NCBI GenBank assembly: GCA_934162365.1
Contig: CAKPIK010000001.1
Span: 186,001-250,000, forward strand
From: an uncultured Clostridia bacterium
GTDB taxonomy: Bacteria > Bacillota > Clostridia > TANB77 > CAG-508
Length of the DNA: 64,000 nt
Direction: 5' to 3'
A model generated the notes under the pieces. The model had not been told where the DNA came from. It saw nothing but the letters and a program-made list of their open reading frames with translations, and ran no database searches. Of the stretch, positions 15,624 to 24,499 are shown piece by piece (the first letter of the stretch is position 1; every line of letters starts with the position of its first letter). Both the position numbers and the translations under genes were made by a program.

Positions 15624-16379
15624 ATGGTAAATTATAAAACAACTATTGAACTAGATAATAATTATATTCTTGAAGTAATTAATAATGAAAAAGAATTAGT
15701 GCAAAATGCTATTGATATAAAAAAGATAAAATTATTTGAAATTTTAAAATGTAATGAGTTTATATTAAAAATTAATTTTAATAATATAGATGAAAATGAA
15801 TATAAAAGAATATTAAAAAAATTATTAAATATTAAAAATATAATTATAAAGTCTAAAGTAAAGGTTGGAGCAAAAAAAGAAAACAAATATTTACTAGGAT
15901 ATATATTGAATTATAATGAAAAAAATCAAAAACAAAATGATTTTATTCTAGCATTAAATGCAATTTTTTATAACACTAGATATGAAAGATACAATTATAT
16001 ATATGACACAGTTTGTAATTATTTAGATGGATTTTTTTATGGTAAAAATTTATGCGATTTTAAAAATAGTCAATGTGGAGAAAAAAGAAATACTACTTCA
16101 CTTACTGGATGTTGCCATCACTATAAAAATAGATTTTTGGGACCATTTACAAAATTTGTGCCATGTGAATATTTGAATAAAAATACATATACATGTGATG
16201 CACAATGTATTTCTTGCAAATTATTTACATGTGATTATTTAGAGAAAAAAGGAGTTAAATTTAGAATAAAAGATATATTACTATTAAATACATTTTTTAA
16301 TCCGTTGCAAAAGTATTTTATAAAAATTATGGTATTTACTCCAAAAGAAAAAATAATAAAAAGATTGATGATTTTATAG
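15624..16379 (+). CDS. Cys-rich hypothetical protein
   Basis: 251 residues. The N-terminal half is Lys/Ile/Asn-rich with no recognised domain. The C-terminal half holds a Cys/His cluster: TVCNYL, NLCDF, SQCGEK, LTGCCHHYKNRFLGPF, VPCEYL, TYTCDAQCISCKLFTC. The spacing CDAQCISC...C suggests a metal or Fe-S site. A following hydrophobic stretch (IKDILLLNTFF...) could touch the membrane. I do not recognise the family. A clear terminator follows at 16381. Confidence 0.65.
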   Translation: MVNYKTTIELDNNYILEVINNEKELVQNAIDIKKIKLFEILKCNEFILKINFNNIDENEYKRILKKLLNIKNIIIKSKVKVGAKKENKYLLGYILNYNEKNQKQNDFILALNAIFYNTRYERYNYIYDTVCNYLDGFFYGKNLCDFKNSQCGEKRNTTSLTGCCHHYKNRFLGPFTKFVPCEYLNKNTYTCDAQCISCKLFTCDYLEKKGVKFRIKDILLLNTFFNPLQKYFIKIMVFTPKEKIIKRLMIL

Positions 16380-16380
16380 G

Positions 16381-16410
16381 TAAGTCAGAAAGCTATTCTG
16401 ACTTATTTTT
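16381..16410 (+). terminator. Intrinsic terminator
   Basis: TAAGTCAGAA and TTCTGACTTA pair around AGCTA and are followed by a T-run, immediately after the Cys-rich gene. Confidence 0.85.
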
Positions 16411-16474
16411 AATATAATTTGATATCTGTTATTTACAATATTAAAATTAAATTTTAATATGTAATCTGTATTTG

Positions 16475-16503
16475 TTGAAAATTGTCTAAAATCATAGTAT
16501 AAT
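16475..16503 (+). promoter_or_regulatory. Promoter of the acyltransferase-like gene
   Basis: TTGAAA (16475-16480), 17-nt spacer, TATAAT (16498-16503), followed 20 nt later by the ribosome site GGAGG. Confidence 0.75.
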
Positions 16504-16534
16504 AAAAGATGTATTAAATAATTGGAGGATGTTT

Positions 16535-17386
16535 ATGTTTGGATACAGATCAGATGGGAGAAAATTAAAGAATATCCCGCCATTTTTTAGAATTATTCCA
16601 CAAGTAATGAGAACAAGAAGTGATTCTCAAGTTTATTATGACTATGATATGCCAATAAAGGAAATGGATGAATATATCAATAGAAAAGCTGCAGAAGGAA
16701 TAAAAATCTCATATATGAATATAATTTATGCTGCTTTAGTTAGACTTGTAGCATTAAGACCAAGGCTTAATAGATTTGTTATGAATGGAAGAACTTTTGC
16801 TAGAAATGAAATATATATATCATTAGCAATAAAGAAAAGTCTAAGTGATGATGGACAGGAAACAACAATAAAGTTACCATTTGATGGAACTGAAAATATA
16901 TTTGAAATTAAAGAAAAATTAGATAGCAAAATTAATGAAAATAAAGAAAGTGTTAAAGTAAATGAGACAGATGCATTAGCTAAAGCATTATCATTAATTC
17001 CTAATTTTCTTTTAAAAATGGCGGTAAGCATAATAATGTTTTTGGACAAACATGGAATGCTACCAAAGTTTATAATTAAAGCAAGCCCATTTCATACCAG
17101 TGCATTTTTAACAAATGTGGCTTCTCTTGGTATTGATGCAATATATCATCATTTATATGACTTTGGAACAACAGGTGTATTTTTAGCAATGGGAAAGAAA
17201 AAGAAAAGCTATATATATGATGACGAAAACTTTAAAGAAGAAAAATGTATATCATTAGCATTTGTATGTGATGAAAGAATTTGCGATGGATACTATTTTG
17301 CAAGTTCAGTTAAAATGTTTAATAGATATTTAAAAAAACCTGAACTATTGGAAGAAAAAATACAAAAAATAGAAGATGGAAAATAA
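16535..17386 (+). CDS. 2-oxoacid dehydrogenase E2-like acyltransferase-fold protein
   Basis: About 283 residues from the ATG at 16535; the ATG at 16529 abuts the GGAGG and is too close. The fold is that of the catalytic domain of E2 acyltransferases / chloramphenicol acetyltransferases: SYMNIIYAALVRLVALRP, RNEIYISLAIKKSL and the C-terminal LAFVCDERICDGYYFA, where the usual HxxxDG catalytic motif is seen as DERICDG. The catalytic His seems replaced by Asp, so activity is doubtful. There is no lipoyl domain and no E1/E3 genes nearby, so it is not part of a standard complex. Confidence 0.7.
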   Translation: MFGYRSDGRKLKNIPPFFRIIPQVMRTRSDSQVYYDYDMPIKEMDEYINRKAAEGIKISYMNIIYAALVRLVALRPRLNRFVMNGRTFARNEIYISLAIKKSLSDDGQETTIKLPFDGTENIFEIKEKLDSKINENKESVKVNETDALAKALSLIPNFLLKMAVSIIMFLDKHGMLPKFIIKASPFHTSAFLTNVASLGIDAIYHHLYDFGTTGVFLAMGKKKKSYIYDDENFKEEKCISLAFVCDERICDGYYFASSVKMFNRYLKKPELLEEKIQKIEDGK

Positions 17387-17416
17387 AAGGTGAGAAATTA
17401 AATTCTCATCTTTTTT
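17385..17416 (+). terminator. Intrinsic terminator
   Basis: AAAGGTGAGAA and TTCTCATCTTT pair around ATTAAA and end in six or more T residues, at the stop of the acyltransferase-like gene. Confidence 0.85.
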
Positions 17417-17485
17417 CTTTTAAATAAGTTCTAAAATAAACTTGTCTTTAATAGTATTAAACAAATTTATTTTGGAGGTATTATA

Positions 17486-18049
17486 ATGAAAAATAAAAAA
17501 AACATATTAATTATATTATTAGTAATTATAATTATTGCAGCTATTATAACATTTGTATTAGTTAGAAAAGGAAAAGATACAGATAATAATAAAATACAAG
17601 AATATACACCACAGGAAGAAATGTCTGATGATGAAATTAGAAAAACAATAATTTCATTATATTATAAGAATATAGAAACAAATTCATTAATTGCAGAAGC
17701 TAGGTGCATAGATGTAAAACAGTTATACAAGGATCCATATACATATTTAATAAACCTATTAATAGCTGGACCGGAAAGTGATAAATTAGAAAGTGCAATT
17801 CCGGAAGGAACAAAAGTGAATTCTTGTAAATTAAAAGGAAGTACAGTATATGTAGATTTATCTAAAGAATTTGTTGATAATGCTGCAAGCGGAACCGAAG
17901 AAGAAAGTTTAATAATATATTCAATTACAAATACATTAACAGAACTAAATGAAGTAACATCTGTTAAAATTCTAATAAATGGAGAAGAAAATAAAGCATT
18001 TAAAGATAACAAAATGAATTTTAAAGAAAGCTTTAGCAAAAACGACTAA
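17486..18049 (+). CDS. GerMN domain lipoprotein-like/membrane-anchored protein
   Basis: 187 residues. Residues ~5-26 are a transmembrane or signal segment (ILIILLVIIIIAAIITFVLV) without an obvious lipobox. The rest is one GerMN domain: DPYTYLINLLIAGPESDKLESAIPEGTKV, STVYVDLSKEF and EEESLIIYSITNTLTEL are characteristic. GerMN domains occur in spore germination and sporulation proteins such as GerM and in cell-surface proteins. It forms a single-gene unit ended by the hairpin at 18051-18084. A role in sporulation or germination is inferred from the family. Confidence 0.85.
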   Translation: MKNKKNILIILLVIIIIAAIITFVLVRKGKDTDNNKIQEYTPQEEMSDDEIRKTIISLYYKNIETNSLIAEARCIDVKQLYKDPYTYLINLLIAGPESDKLESAIPEGTKVNSCKLKGSTVYVDLSKEFVDNAASGTEEESLIIYSITNTLTELNEVTSVKILINGEENKAFKDNKMNFKESFSKND

Positions 18050-18050
18050 T

Positions 18051-18084
18051 AAATAGAGGGTATAATCTTTATACTCTCTATTTT
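18051..18084. terminator. Bidirectional terminator between gerMN gene and a minus-strand ORF
   Basis: AAATAGAGGGTATA and TATACTCTCTATTT pair around ATCTT. The stop of the minus-strand 59-codon ORF lies within the right arm. Confidence 0.75.
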
Positions 18085-18257
18085 AATATTTTAAATAATT
18101 TAATTCCTTTCCAAGCACGTTTCCAATTACCTAAAAAATATTCCACTTCATTTAAGGATTTTAAAGTATTGTCTTTATATATTTTAAATTTACCTTTTTT
18201 CTTTTTGCTTTCGCCTCTAAAACCATCCAAATCTTTTATATTATACTTTTCAACCAT
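18078..18257 (-). CDS. Small basic hypothetical protein, 59 residues
   Basis: On the minus strand an ATG at 18257 is preceded by GGAGGC at proper spacing, and 59 codons run to TAG at 18078. The product begins MVEKYNIKDLDGFRGES and is rich in Lys with a C-terminal WKRAWKGIKLFKILK, a basic amphipathic end. Family not recognised. It is convergent with the GerMN gene and its stop lies in the shared terminator. The good ribosome site and absence of competing frames support it as real. Confidence 0.6.
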   Translation of the reverse strand: MVEKYNIKDLDGFRGESKKKKGKFKIYKDNTLKSLNEVEYFLGNWKRAWKGIKLFKILK

Positions 18258-18329
18258 ATTGCCTCCAATTGCATTTTTAAATAATTTATTATATAATATG
18301 TATAATTTTTTATAAAAGTTAGGATAAAT

Positions 18330-19079
18330 ATGAAAATAGAATTAAAAGATAATGAAAGAATTGATGATTTACAATTAAATAATTTAAAAATAATCCAAAA
18401 TAAAGATGGATTTTGTTTTGGAATCGACAGTGTATTATTATCTGATTTTTCCAAAGAAATACCAACTGGATCAACTGTTTTAGACTTAGGAACAGGGACT
18501 GGAATATTAGGAATATTACTTTGCGGAAAAACAAAACTTTCTAAAATATATGGAATTGATGTACAAGAAGAAGTGTGTCAAATGGCCCAAAGAAGTGTAA
18601 AACTTAATAATTTAGAAGATAGATTTGAAATTATTAATGATAATATAAAAAACTTAAATACCATTTTTGAAAATTGTTCAATTGACGCAATAGTTTCAAA
18701 TCCGCCATATAAAAAAGACAATTCTGGACTAAAAAACGAATCACAAATAAAACTTATTTCAAGACATGAAATTACAGCCTCATTAGAAGATTTTATAGAA
18801 ATATCTTCTAAACTTTTAAAAGACAATTCAAGCCTATATATGGTACACAGACCAGAAAGATTATCTGATTTATTTTATTTGTTAAGAAAATACAAACTAG
18901 AACCTAAAAAACTAAGAATGGTTCAATCATATTTTGATAGTAAGCCTAAATTAGTTTTAGTTAAGGCAACAAAAAATGCAAAATCTTTTTTAAATATAGA
19001 AAATCCATTAATTATATACAACAAAGATGGTACGTACACAAGCGAAATATTAAAAATATATGGAAAGGAAACAAAATAA
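18330..19079 (+). CDS. trmN6: tRNA1(Val) (adenine(37)-N6)-methyltransferase-like protein
   Basis: 249 residues of the YabB/TrmN6 methyltransferase group. The SAM-binding loop is VLDLGTGTGILGILL (~residues 50-65) and the N6-adenine catalytic motif is SNPPY in AIVSNPPYKKDNSG (~125-140). The N-terminal FCFGIDSVLLSDF is typical. The stop is directly followed by the ATG of rsmI. The order trmN6, rsmI, abrB is the one seen in Bacillus subtilis (yabB, yabC, abrB), here without yazA. It modifies tRNA in the cytoplasm. Confidence 0.88.
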   Translation: MKIELKDNERIDDLQLNNLKIIQNKDGFCFGIDSVLLSDFSKEIPTGSTVLDLGTGTGILGILLCGKTKLSKIYGIDVQEEVCQMAQRSVKLNNLEDRFEIINDNIKNLNTIFENCSIDAIVSNPPYKKDNSGLKNESQIKLISRHEITASLEDFIEISSKLLKDNSSLYMVHRPERLSDLFYLLRKYKLEPKKLRMVQSYFDSKPKLVLVKATKNAKSFLNIENPLIIYNKDGTYTSEILKIYGKETK

Positions 19080-19904
19080 ATGGCAGGAATATTATATTTG
19101 GTTGCTACACCCATAGGTAATTTAGATGATATAACATTAAGAGCAATAAAAGTTTTAAAAGAAGTAGATTATATTGCTGCGGAAGATACAAGACATTCAT
19201 TAAAACTTTTGAATCATTTAGAAATATCTAAACCATTAATTAGTTATCATAGACATAATGAAGATGTTAAAACAGATATACTAATAAATAAGTTATTGGA
19301 AGATAAAAATATAGCATTAATCACGGATGCAGGAACACCTGGAATATCAGATCCGGGAGAAGCGGTTGTAAAAGAAGCAATAAAAAACAATATAAAAATT
19401 GTACCAATTCCTGGAGCATGTGCTTTAATAAATGCATTAATTGCATCTGGTATAGATACAACTGAATTTGCATTCTTAGGATTTTTAGCTTTAAACAAGA
19501 AAAATAGGAAAGAACAATTAGATAAAATAAAAAATGCAAATTTAACTACAATTATATATGAAGCACCACATAAACTATTGTCAACATTAAAAGATTTAAG
19601 CGAAATACTAGAAGACAGAAAGGTTGTGTTGGCAAGAGAACTTACTAAAATTCATGAGGAATTTATTTATGGAACTGCTAATGAATTATTAAATAAACTT
19701 GATAATCCTAAAGGAGAATTTGTAATAATAATAGACAAAGCAGAGAAAATAGAAAATGAAGATATAAATTTTTTAAATAATTTATCTGTTGAAGAACATT
19801 ATAATTTTTATCAAAAACAAGGAATGGAAAAAAATGAAATTATAAAGAAAATTGCAAAAGATAGAAATGTAAAGAAAAATGAAATTTATAAATTATTTAT
19901 ATAA
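19080..19904 (+). CDS. rsmI: 16S rRNA (cytidine(1402)-2'-O)-methyltransferase
   Basis: 274 residues. The N-terminal signature LYLVATPIGNLDDITLRAIKVL and EDTRHSLKLLNHL, the GTPGISDPGE loop and FLGFL are hallmarks of RsmI, which methylates the 2'-OH of C1402 in the 16S rRNA decoding centre using SAM. The length is normal. Its ATG immediately follows the trmN6 stop, indicating coupled translation. A bidirectional terminator separates it from convergent abrB. Confidence 0.96.
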   Translation: MAGILYLVATPIGNLDDITLRAIKVLKEVDYIAAEDTRHSLKLLNHLEISKPLISYHRHNEDVKTDILINKLLEDKNIALITDAGTPGISDPGEAVVKEAIKNNIKIVPIPGACALINALIASGIDTTEFAFLGFLALNKKNRKEQLDKIKNANLTTIIYEAPHKLLSTLKDLSEILEDRKVVLARELTKIHEEFIYGTANELLNKLDNPKGEFVIIIDKAEKIENEDINFLNNLSVEEHYNFYQKQGMEKNEIIKKIAKDRNVKKNEIYKLFI

Positions 19905-19910
19905 TATATA

Positions 19911-19947
19911 AAAAATAGTACTAATTAAATCTAATTAGTACTATTTT
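19911..19947. terminator. Bidirectional terminator between rsmI and abrB
   Basis: AAAATAGTACTAATTA, loop AATC, TAATTAGTACTATTTT: a perfect stem with A- and T-rich flanks on both sides, serving two convergent genes. Confidence 0.9.
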
Positions 19948-19960
19948 ATTTCATTATAAA

Positions 19961-20224
19961 TTATTCTTCTTTTTCAGCTGCAACTTTTTTACCGATTTTT
20001 TCAGCACATTTTTCACAAATTAATTTATCGTTATGAGTTATTAAATTTTTTGTGCTACCACAAAAAATGCAATTTGGTTCATATTTTTTTAATACAATTG
20101 AACTTCCATCGACAAATATTTCTATTGGATCTTTAACTTTTATATCAAATTTGTTTCTTAATTCTATTGGCAAAACAACCCTACCTAATTCATCCACTTT
20201 TCTAACTATTCCAGTAGCTTTCAT
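19961..20224 (-). CDS. abrB: AbrB family transition-state regulator with C-terminal zinc-binding motif
   Basis: 87 residues. The N-terminal ~50 residues are a swapped-hairpin AbrB DNA-binding domain (KATGIVRKVDELGRVVLPIELRNKF). The C-terminal part has CIFCGS...LICEKCAEKIG, a CxxC...CxxC zinc-type pair found in many clostridial AbrB proteins. In Bacillus, AbrB represses stationary-phase genes until Spo0A-P shuts off abrB. Two adjacent Spo0A-box-like sites lie upstream (20266-20282), consistent with that circuit. The ribosome site is AGGAGG. Conserved position beside rsmI supports orthology. Confidence 0.93.
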   Translation of the reverse strand: MKATGIVRKVDELGRVVLPIELRNKFDIKVKDPIEIFVDGSSIVLKKYEPNCIFCGSTKNLITHNDKLICEKCAEKIGKKVAAEKEE

Positions 20225-20265
20225 AATTTAATCCTCCTAAATGTATCATATATTATTGAAAGTCA

Positions 20266-20282
20266 TTCGCCATTTTTCGACA
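20266..20282 (-). promoter_or_regulatory. Tandem Spo0A boxes upstream of abrB
   Basis: Read on the minus strand: TGTCGAA AAA TGGCGAA. Both copies fit the 0A-box core TGNCGAA and are spaced ten bases start to start, one helical turn. They lie ~42-58 nt upstream of the abrB start codon, where Spo0A represses abrB in Bacillus. Confidence 0.75.
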
Positions 20283-20469
20283 AAAAACCTCTATTTAAAT
20301 AATACCATATTTAACAAAAATAGTCAATAAAAAACATATGAAAATATTGGAAACTGAGAGCAAAAATGTAAAAGAATTATTACGTTAATAATAAAAGGGG
20401 TGTTAATAAAATTGTTAAGAATAAAACTTACGGCTAATAGACTTTTAAAGAAAAAATTGCTAAAAAGTA

Positions 20470-20498
20470 TTGACAAGCATTCATAAAAATAATATAAT
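20470..20498 (+). promoter_or_regulatory. Promoter of rpoB-rpoC
   Basis: TTGACA (20470-20475), 17-nt spacer, TATAAT (20493-20498): consensus housekeeping promoter ~300 nt before rpoB. Confidence 0.85.
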
Positions 20499-20504
20499 AT
20501 TAAC

Positions 20505-20794
20505 ATTGTAAAAGAGAAGGGTGATTAAAATTAAAAAACTATGTGCGCAAAAAGTTTTTTAAGAATATAACATACTGTTAGGTAAGTTGATAAAAAAGAG
20601 AGTTTATCAGCCTACTTTTTTGTTGCCTTTTAAAAATTATTTATAAAAGAGGAATTACGTATAAGAAAGTGTGCTTAATCTTACGGGAATAATAAGCAGG
20701 GCCTATAAGCTTAAGCAAATACCCTATATGTTAAGAAGGACTTTTATAAATATTAATTTACTACCTGCTAATTTTAAAAACAGGGGTGATTAGT
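20505..20794 (+). promoter_or_regulatory. Structured rpoB leader with attenuator-like terminator
   Basis: The ~290-nt leader contains AAAAAACT/AGTTTTTT arms near 20537-20562, a terminator-like hairpin at 20582-20621 (13-bp stem, one mismatch, then six T residues), and then more than 150 nt of further sequence before rpoB with arms such as AGGGCCTATAAGCTTA. A possible 13-codon reading frame (GTG, VIKIKKLCAQKVF) lies before the terminator. The arrangement suggests transcription attenuation of rpoBC; no known leader family is securely recognised. Confidence 0.6.
20582..20621 (+). terminator. Terminator/attenuator in the rpoB leader
   Basis: GTAAGTTGATAAA and TTTATCAGCCTAC pair with one mismatch and one wobble, loop AAAGAGAG, followed by TTTTTT. 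No upstream gene on this strand needs it, because abrB is on the opposite strand, so it must act on the rpoB transcript. Confidence 0.8.
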
Positions 20795-23700
20795 TTGGTA
20801 AAAGATATCAAACACGAGAAATGCATTCGTAAAACGTTTGCAAAAACAGAAGATGCTATTGTAATGCCTAATTTAATTAAAGTACAAAAAGACTCATACG
20901 ACTGGTTTATTAAAGAAGGTTTAGGAGAAGTATTAAGAGATATTTCACCAATAATAGACTATTCTGGAAATTTAATATTAGAATTTTTTGATTACTACAT
21001 GGAAGACACAACAAAGTATTCTATTGAAGAAGCAAAAGAAAGAGATGCAACATATGCAACAAGATTACATGTAAAAGTAAGACTTATTAACAAAGAAACA
21101 GGAGAAATTAAAGAACAAGAAATTTACTTAGGCGATTTTCCACTTATGACAGATACAGGAACATTTGTTATAAATGGTGCAGAAAGAGTTGTAGTAAGCC
21201 AATTAGTTCGTTCTCCAGGATGCTATTATGCTTTTACATATGACAAAACAGGTAAAAAATTATTTACATCAACAGTAATGCCAATAAGAGGTGCATGGCT
21301 AGAATATGAAACAGACGCAAACGATGTATTCTACGCAAGAGTTGATAGAACAAGAAAAATACCAGTAACAGTTCTTTTAAGAGCAATTGGATTAGTTACA
21401 GATGAACAAATGTTAGAACTATTCGGAGACGAAGAAAAACTAAAAGCAACATTTGCAAAAGATACTATTAAAACTCAAGATGAAGCTTTAATAGAAATCT
21501 ACAAAAAATTAAGACCAGGTGAATTACCAACAGCAGAAGCTGCAAGAAATCTATTTAGTGGATTATTATTCGATCCAAGAAGATATGACTTAGCAAGAGT
21601 TGGTAGATATAAATACAATCAAAAACTTTGCTTAGCTACAAGAATTACAAACCAAGTAGCATTTGCAGATATAATAAACCCAGAAACTGGTGAAGTTTTA
21701 GTTGAAAAAGATACAGTTATAACAGCTGAAACTGCAAAAGAAATCCAAAATTCAGGAATTAACATAGTAGACGTTAAAGTAAATGACAAAAAAGTTAGAA
21801 TTATAGGAAACGGAACAGTAGATATACACGAAGTTCTAGATATAGACTTTAAAGATGTTAAAATAAAAGAAGCTGTTAATTATGAAATATTAAAGAACAT
21901 AATTGACACAACAGATAAAAAAGATTTATTAAAAGTAATAGTTGAAAGAATGGACGAGTTAGTTCCAAAACATATTACTAACGAAGATATAATAGCTTCA
22001 ATAAACTACATATTTAACTTAGATCATGGATTAGGAAAAGTTGATGACATAGATCACTTAGGAAATAGACGTGTTAGATGTGTTGGTGAATTATTACAAA
22101 ATCAATTTAGAATTGGTTTAACAAGATTAGAAAGAGTTGTTCGTGAAAGAATGACAATTCAAGACCTAGATGTTGTAACACCACAAACATTAATAAACAC
22201 AAAACCTATAACATCATCAATAAGAGAATTCTTTGGAAGCTCACAATTATCACAATTCATGGATCAAACAAACCCACTTTCAGAGTTAACACATAAAAGA
22301 AGAATATCAGCTTTAGGACCTGGTGGTTTAACAAGAGAAAGAGCTGGTTTCGAAGTTAGAGACGTTCACTTTACTCATTATGGTAGATTATGTCCAATAG
22401 AATCTCCAGAAGGACCAAACATTGGACTTATATCAGCAATATCTTCATTTGCTATAATTAATGAATATGGATTTATTGAAACACCATATAGAAAAGTAGA
22501 TAAGAAAACACATAAATTAACAGATATAGTTGAATATATGCCAGCTGATGTTGAAGAAAAATTTGTAATAGCTAAAGCATCAGAACCAGTAGATAAAGAT
22601 GGAAAATTCATAAACAAAAAAATAAAAGTAAGAATTGCAGAACAAATCGCAGAAGTAGCACCAGAAGATGTAGATTATGTTGATGTTTCACCACAACAAT
22701 TAGTTTCAGTTGGTGCAGCAATGATACCATTCTTAGAGCATGATGATGCTCACCGTGCACTTATGGGTGCAAACATGCAACGTCAAGCAGTTCCATTATT
22801 AAAAACTGAATCTCCAATAGTTGGAACAGGTATGGAATACAGAGCAGCAAAAGACTCTGGAATTATGATATTAGCAGAAGACGATGGAACAATCGAAAAA
22901 GTTACTGCAGACGAAATTACTTTAAAAACTAAAAAAGGACTAAAAACATACAAACTACGTAAGTTCAAAAGAACTAACGGTGGTACATGTATAAATCAAA
23001 GACCAATAGTTGTTAAAGGCGAAAAAGTTAAAGCGGGAGACGTTATAGCAGATGGACCTTCAACAGACAAAGGTGAAATGGCACTAGGAAGAAACGTTTT
23101 AATTGCGTTTGCTACTTGGGAAGGTTACAACTATGAGGATGCTGTTTTAATTAGTGAAAGATTAGTTAAAGACGATGTGTATACATCAATTCACATAGAA
23201 GAATATGACTGTGAATGTAGAGATACAAAATTAGGTCCAGAAGAAATAACAAGAGATATACCAAATGTTGGTGAAGACAGCCTAAAAGACCTAGATGAAA
23301 ACGGTATTATAAGAATTGGTGCAGAAGTAAGACCAGGAGATATATTAGTTGGTAAAGTTACTCCAAAAGGAGAAACAGAGCTAACAGCAGAAGAAAGATT
23401 ACTTCGTGCAATATTTGGAGAAAAAGCAAGAGAAGTTAGAGATACATCTTTAAGAGTACCACATGGAGAAGCAGGAACAATTGTAGATATAAAAATATTT
23501 ACAAGAGATAATTCAGATGAATTAGGACCTGGAGTAAATCAAGTAATTAGATGTTATATAGCTCAAAAAAGAAAAATATCAGTTGGAGATAAAATGTCTG
23601 GACGTCACGGAAACAAAGGTGTTGTTTCAAGAATACTTCCAGAAGAAGATATGCCATTTATGCCAGATGGTACACCAGTAGATGTTGTTTTAAACCCATT

Positions 23701-24499
23701 AGGTGTTCCTTCTCGTATGAACTTAGGCCAAGTTTTAGAAGTTCACTTAGGAGCAGCAGCTCGTGAACTTGGATGGAAAATTGCAACACCAGTATTCGAT
23801 GGTGCAACAGAAGAAGAAATAACAGAATTATTAGAAAAAGTTGGACGTACACCAGACGGAAAAGTTACACTTTATGATGGAAGAACAGGTGAAAAATTTG
23901 ATAAACCAGTTACAGTTGGTGTAATGTACATGCTAAAACTTCACCACTTAGTTGATGATAAAATACATGCTCGTTCAACTGGACCATACTCATTAGTTAC
24001 ACAACAACCTCTTGGTGGTAAAGCACAATTTGGTGGACAACGTTTTGGAGAGATGGAAGTTTGGGCATTAGAGGCTTATGGTGCAGCACATACACTTCAA
24101 GAAATATTAACAGTTAAATCTGATGATGTTGTCGGAAGAGTAAAAACATACGAAGCAATTGTTAAGGGTGAAAATATTCCTGAACCAGGAGTTCCAGAAA
24201 GCTTTAAAGTTTTAATTAAAGAACTACAAAGTTTAGGATTAGATGTAAGACTATATTCAGAAGACAATAAAGAATTAGAACTTAAAGAAAATATTGAAGA
24301 TGGTATAGACTTTAATCTAGATAAAGAAAAGATTTCATTAGACGAGGAAAATGTAATTGAAAATGATGAATTAGAAAATGCTTATATAGAAGAAGATTTG
24401 GAAGAGGATTTATCAGACACAGAAGACTTGTTAGATGATGAAGATTTATATGATTCAGACTTAGCAATGGACAATATAGAGGATGAAGAAGATAAATAA
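20795..24499 (+). CDS. rpoB: RNA polymerase beta subunit
   Basis: About 1234 residues. The TTG at 20795 is preferred: the GTG at 20786 lies inside the extended Shine-Dalgarno GGGGTGAT. All conserved beta regions are present, including the rifampicin region (FFGSSQLSQFMDQTNPLSELTHKRRISALGPGGLTRERAG), with the D516, H526 and S531 equivalents in their sensitive forms, and the C-terminal DKIHARSTGPYSLVTQQPLGGKAQFGGQRFGEMEVWALEA. A highly acidic ~90-residue tail (many Glu/Asp) extends beyond the usual end. Expressed from the promoter and attenuator upstream; rplJ/rplL are not adjacent. Confidence 0.99.
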   Translation: MVKDIKHEKCIRKTFAKTEDAIVMPNLIKVQKDSYDWFIKEGLGEVLRDISPIIDYSGNLILEFFDYYMEDTTKYSIEEAKERDATYATRLHVKVRLINKETGEIKEQEIYLGDFPLMTDTGTFVINGAERVVVSQLVRSPGCYYAFTYDKTGKKLFTSTVMPIRGAWLEYETDANDVFYARVDRTRKIPVTVLLRAIGLVTDEQMLELFGDEEKLKATFAKDTIKTQDEALIEIYKKLRPGELPTAEAARNLFSGLLFDPRRYDLARVGRYKYNQKLCLATRITNQVAFADIINPETGEVLVEKDTVITAETAKEIQNSGINIVDVKVNDKKVRIIGNGTVDIHEVLDIDFKDVKIKEAVNYEILKNIIDTTDKKDLLKVIVERMDELVPKHITNEDIIASINYIFNLDHGLGKVDDIDHLGNRRVRCVGELLQNQFRIGLTRLERVVRERMTIQDLDVVTPQTLINTKPITSSIREFFGSSQLSQFMDQTNPLSELTHKRRISALGPGGLTRERAGFEVRDVHFTHYGRLCPIESPEGPNIGLISAISSFAIINEYGFIETPYRKVDKKTHKLTDIVEYMPADVEEKFVIAKASEPVDKDGKFINKKIKVRIAEQIAEVAPEDVDYVDVSPQQLVSVGAAMIPFLEHDDAHRALMGANMQRQAVPLLKTESPIVGTGMEYRAAKDSGIMILAEDDGTIEKVTADEITLKTKKGLKTYKLRKFKRTNGGTCINQRPIVVKGEKVKAGDVIADGPSTDKGEMALGRNVLIAFATWEGYNYEDAVLISERLVKDDVYTSIHIEEYDCECRDTKLGPEEITRDIPNVGEDSLKDLDENGIIRIGAEVRPGDILVGKVTPKGETELTAEERLLRAIFGEKAREVRDTSLRVPHGEAGTIVDIKIFTRDNSDELGPGVNQVIRCYIAQKRKISVGDKMSGRHGNKGVVSRILPEEDMPFMPDGTPVDVVLNPLGVPSRMNLGQVLEVHLGAAARELGWKIATPVFDGATEEEITELLEKVGRTPDGKVTLYDGRTGEKFDKPVTVGVMYMLKLHHLVDDKIHARSTGPYSLVTQQPLGGKAQFGGQRFGEMEVWALEAYGAAHTLQEILTVKSDDVVGRVKTYEAIVKGENIPEPGVPESFKVLIKELQSLGLDVRLYSEDNKELELKENIEDGIDFNLDKEKISLDEENVIENDELENAYIEEDLEEDLSDTEDLLDDEDLYDSDLAMDNIEDEEDK

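Noticed and set aside
20412..20486. Possible 24-codon basic ORF (TTG start) upstream of rpoB
   Set aside because: A ribosome-site-like AAGGGGTGT precedes it, but the ORF overlaps the rpoB promoter and no conservation can be judged.
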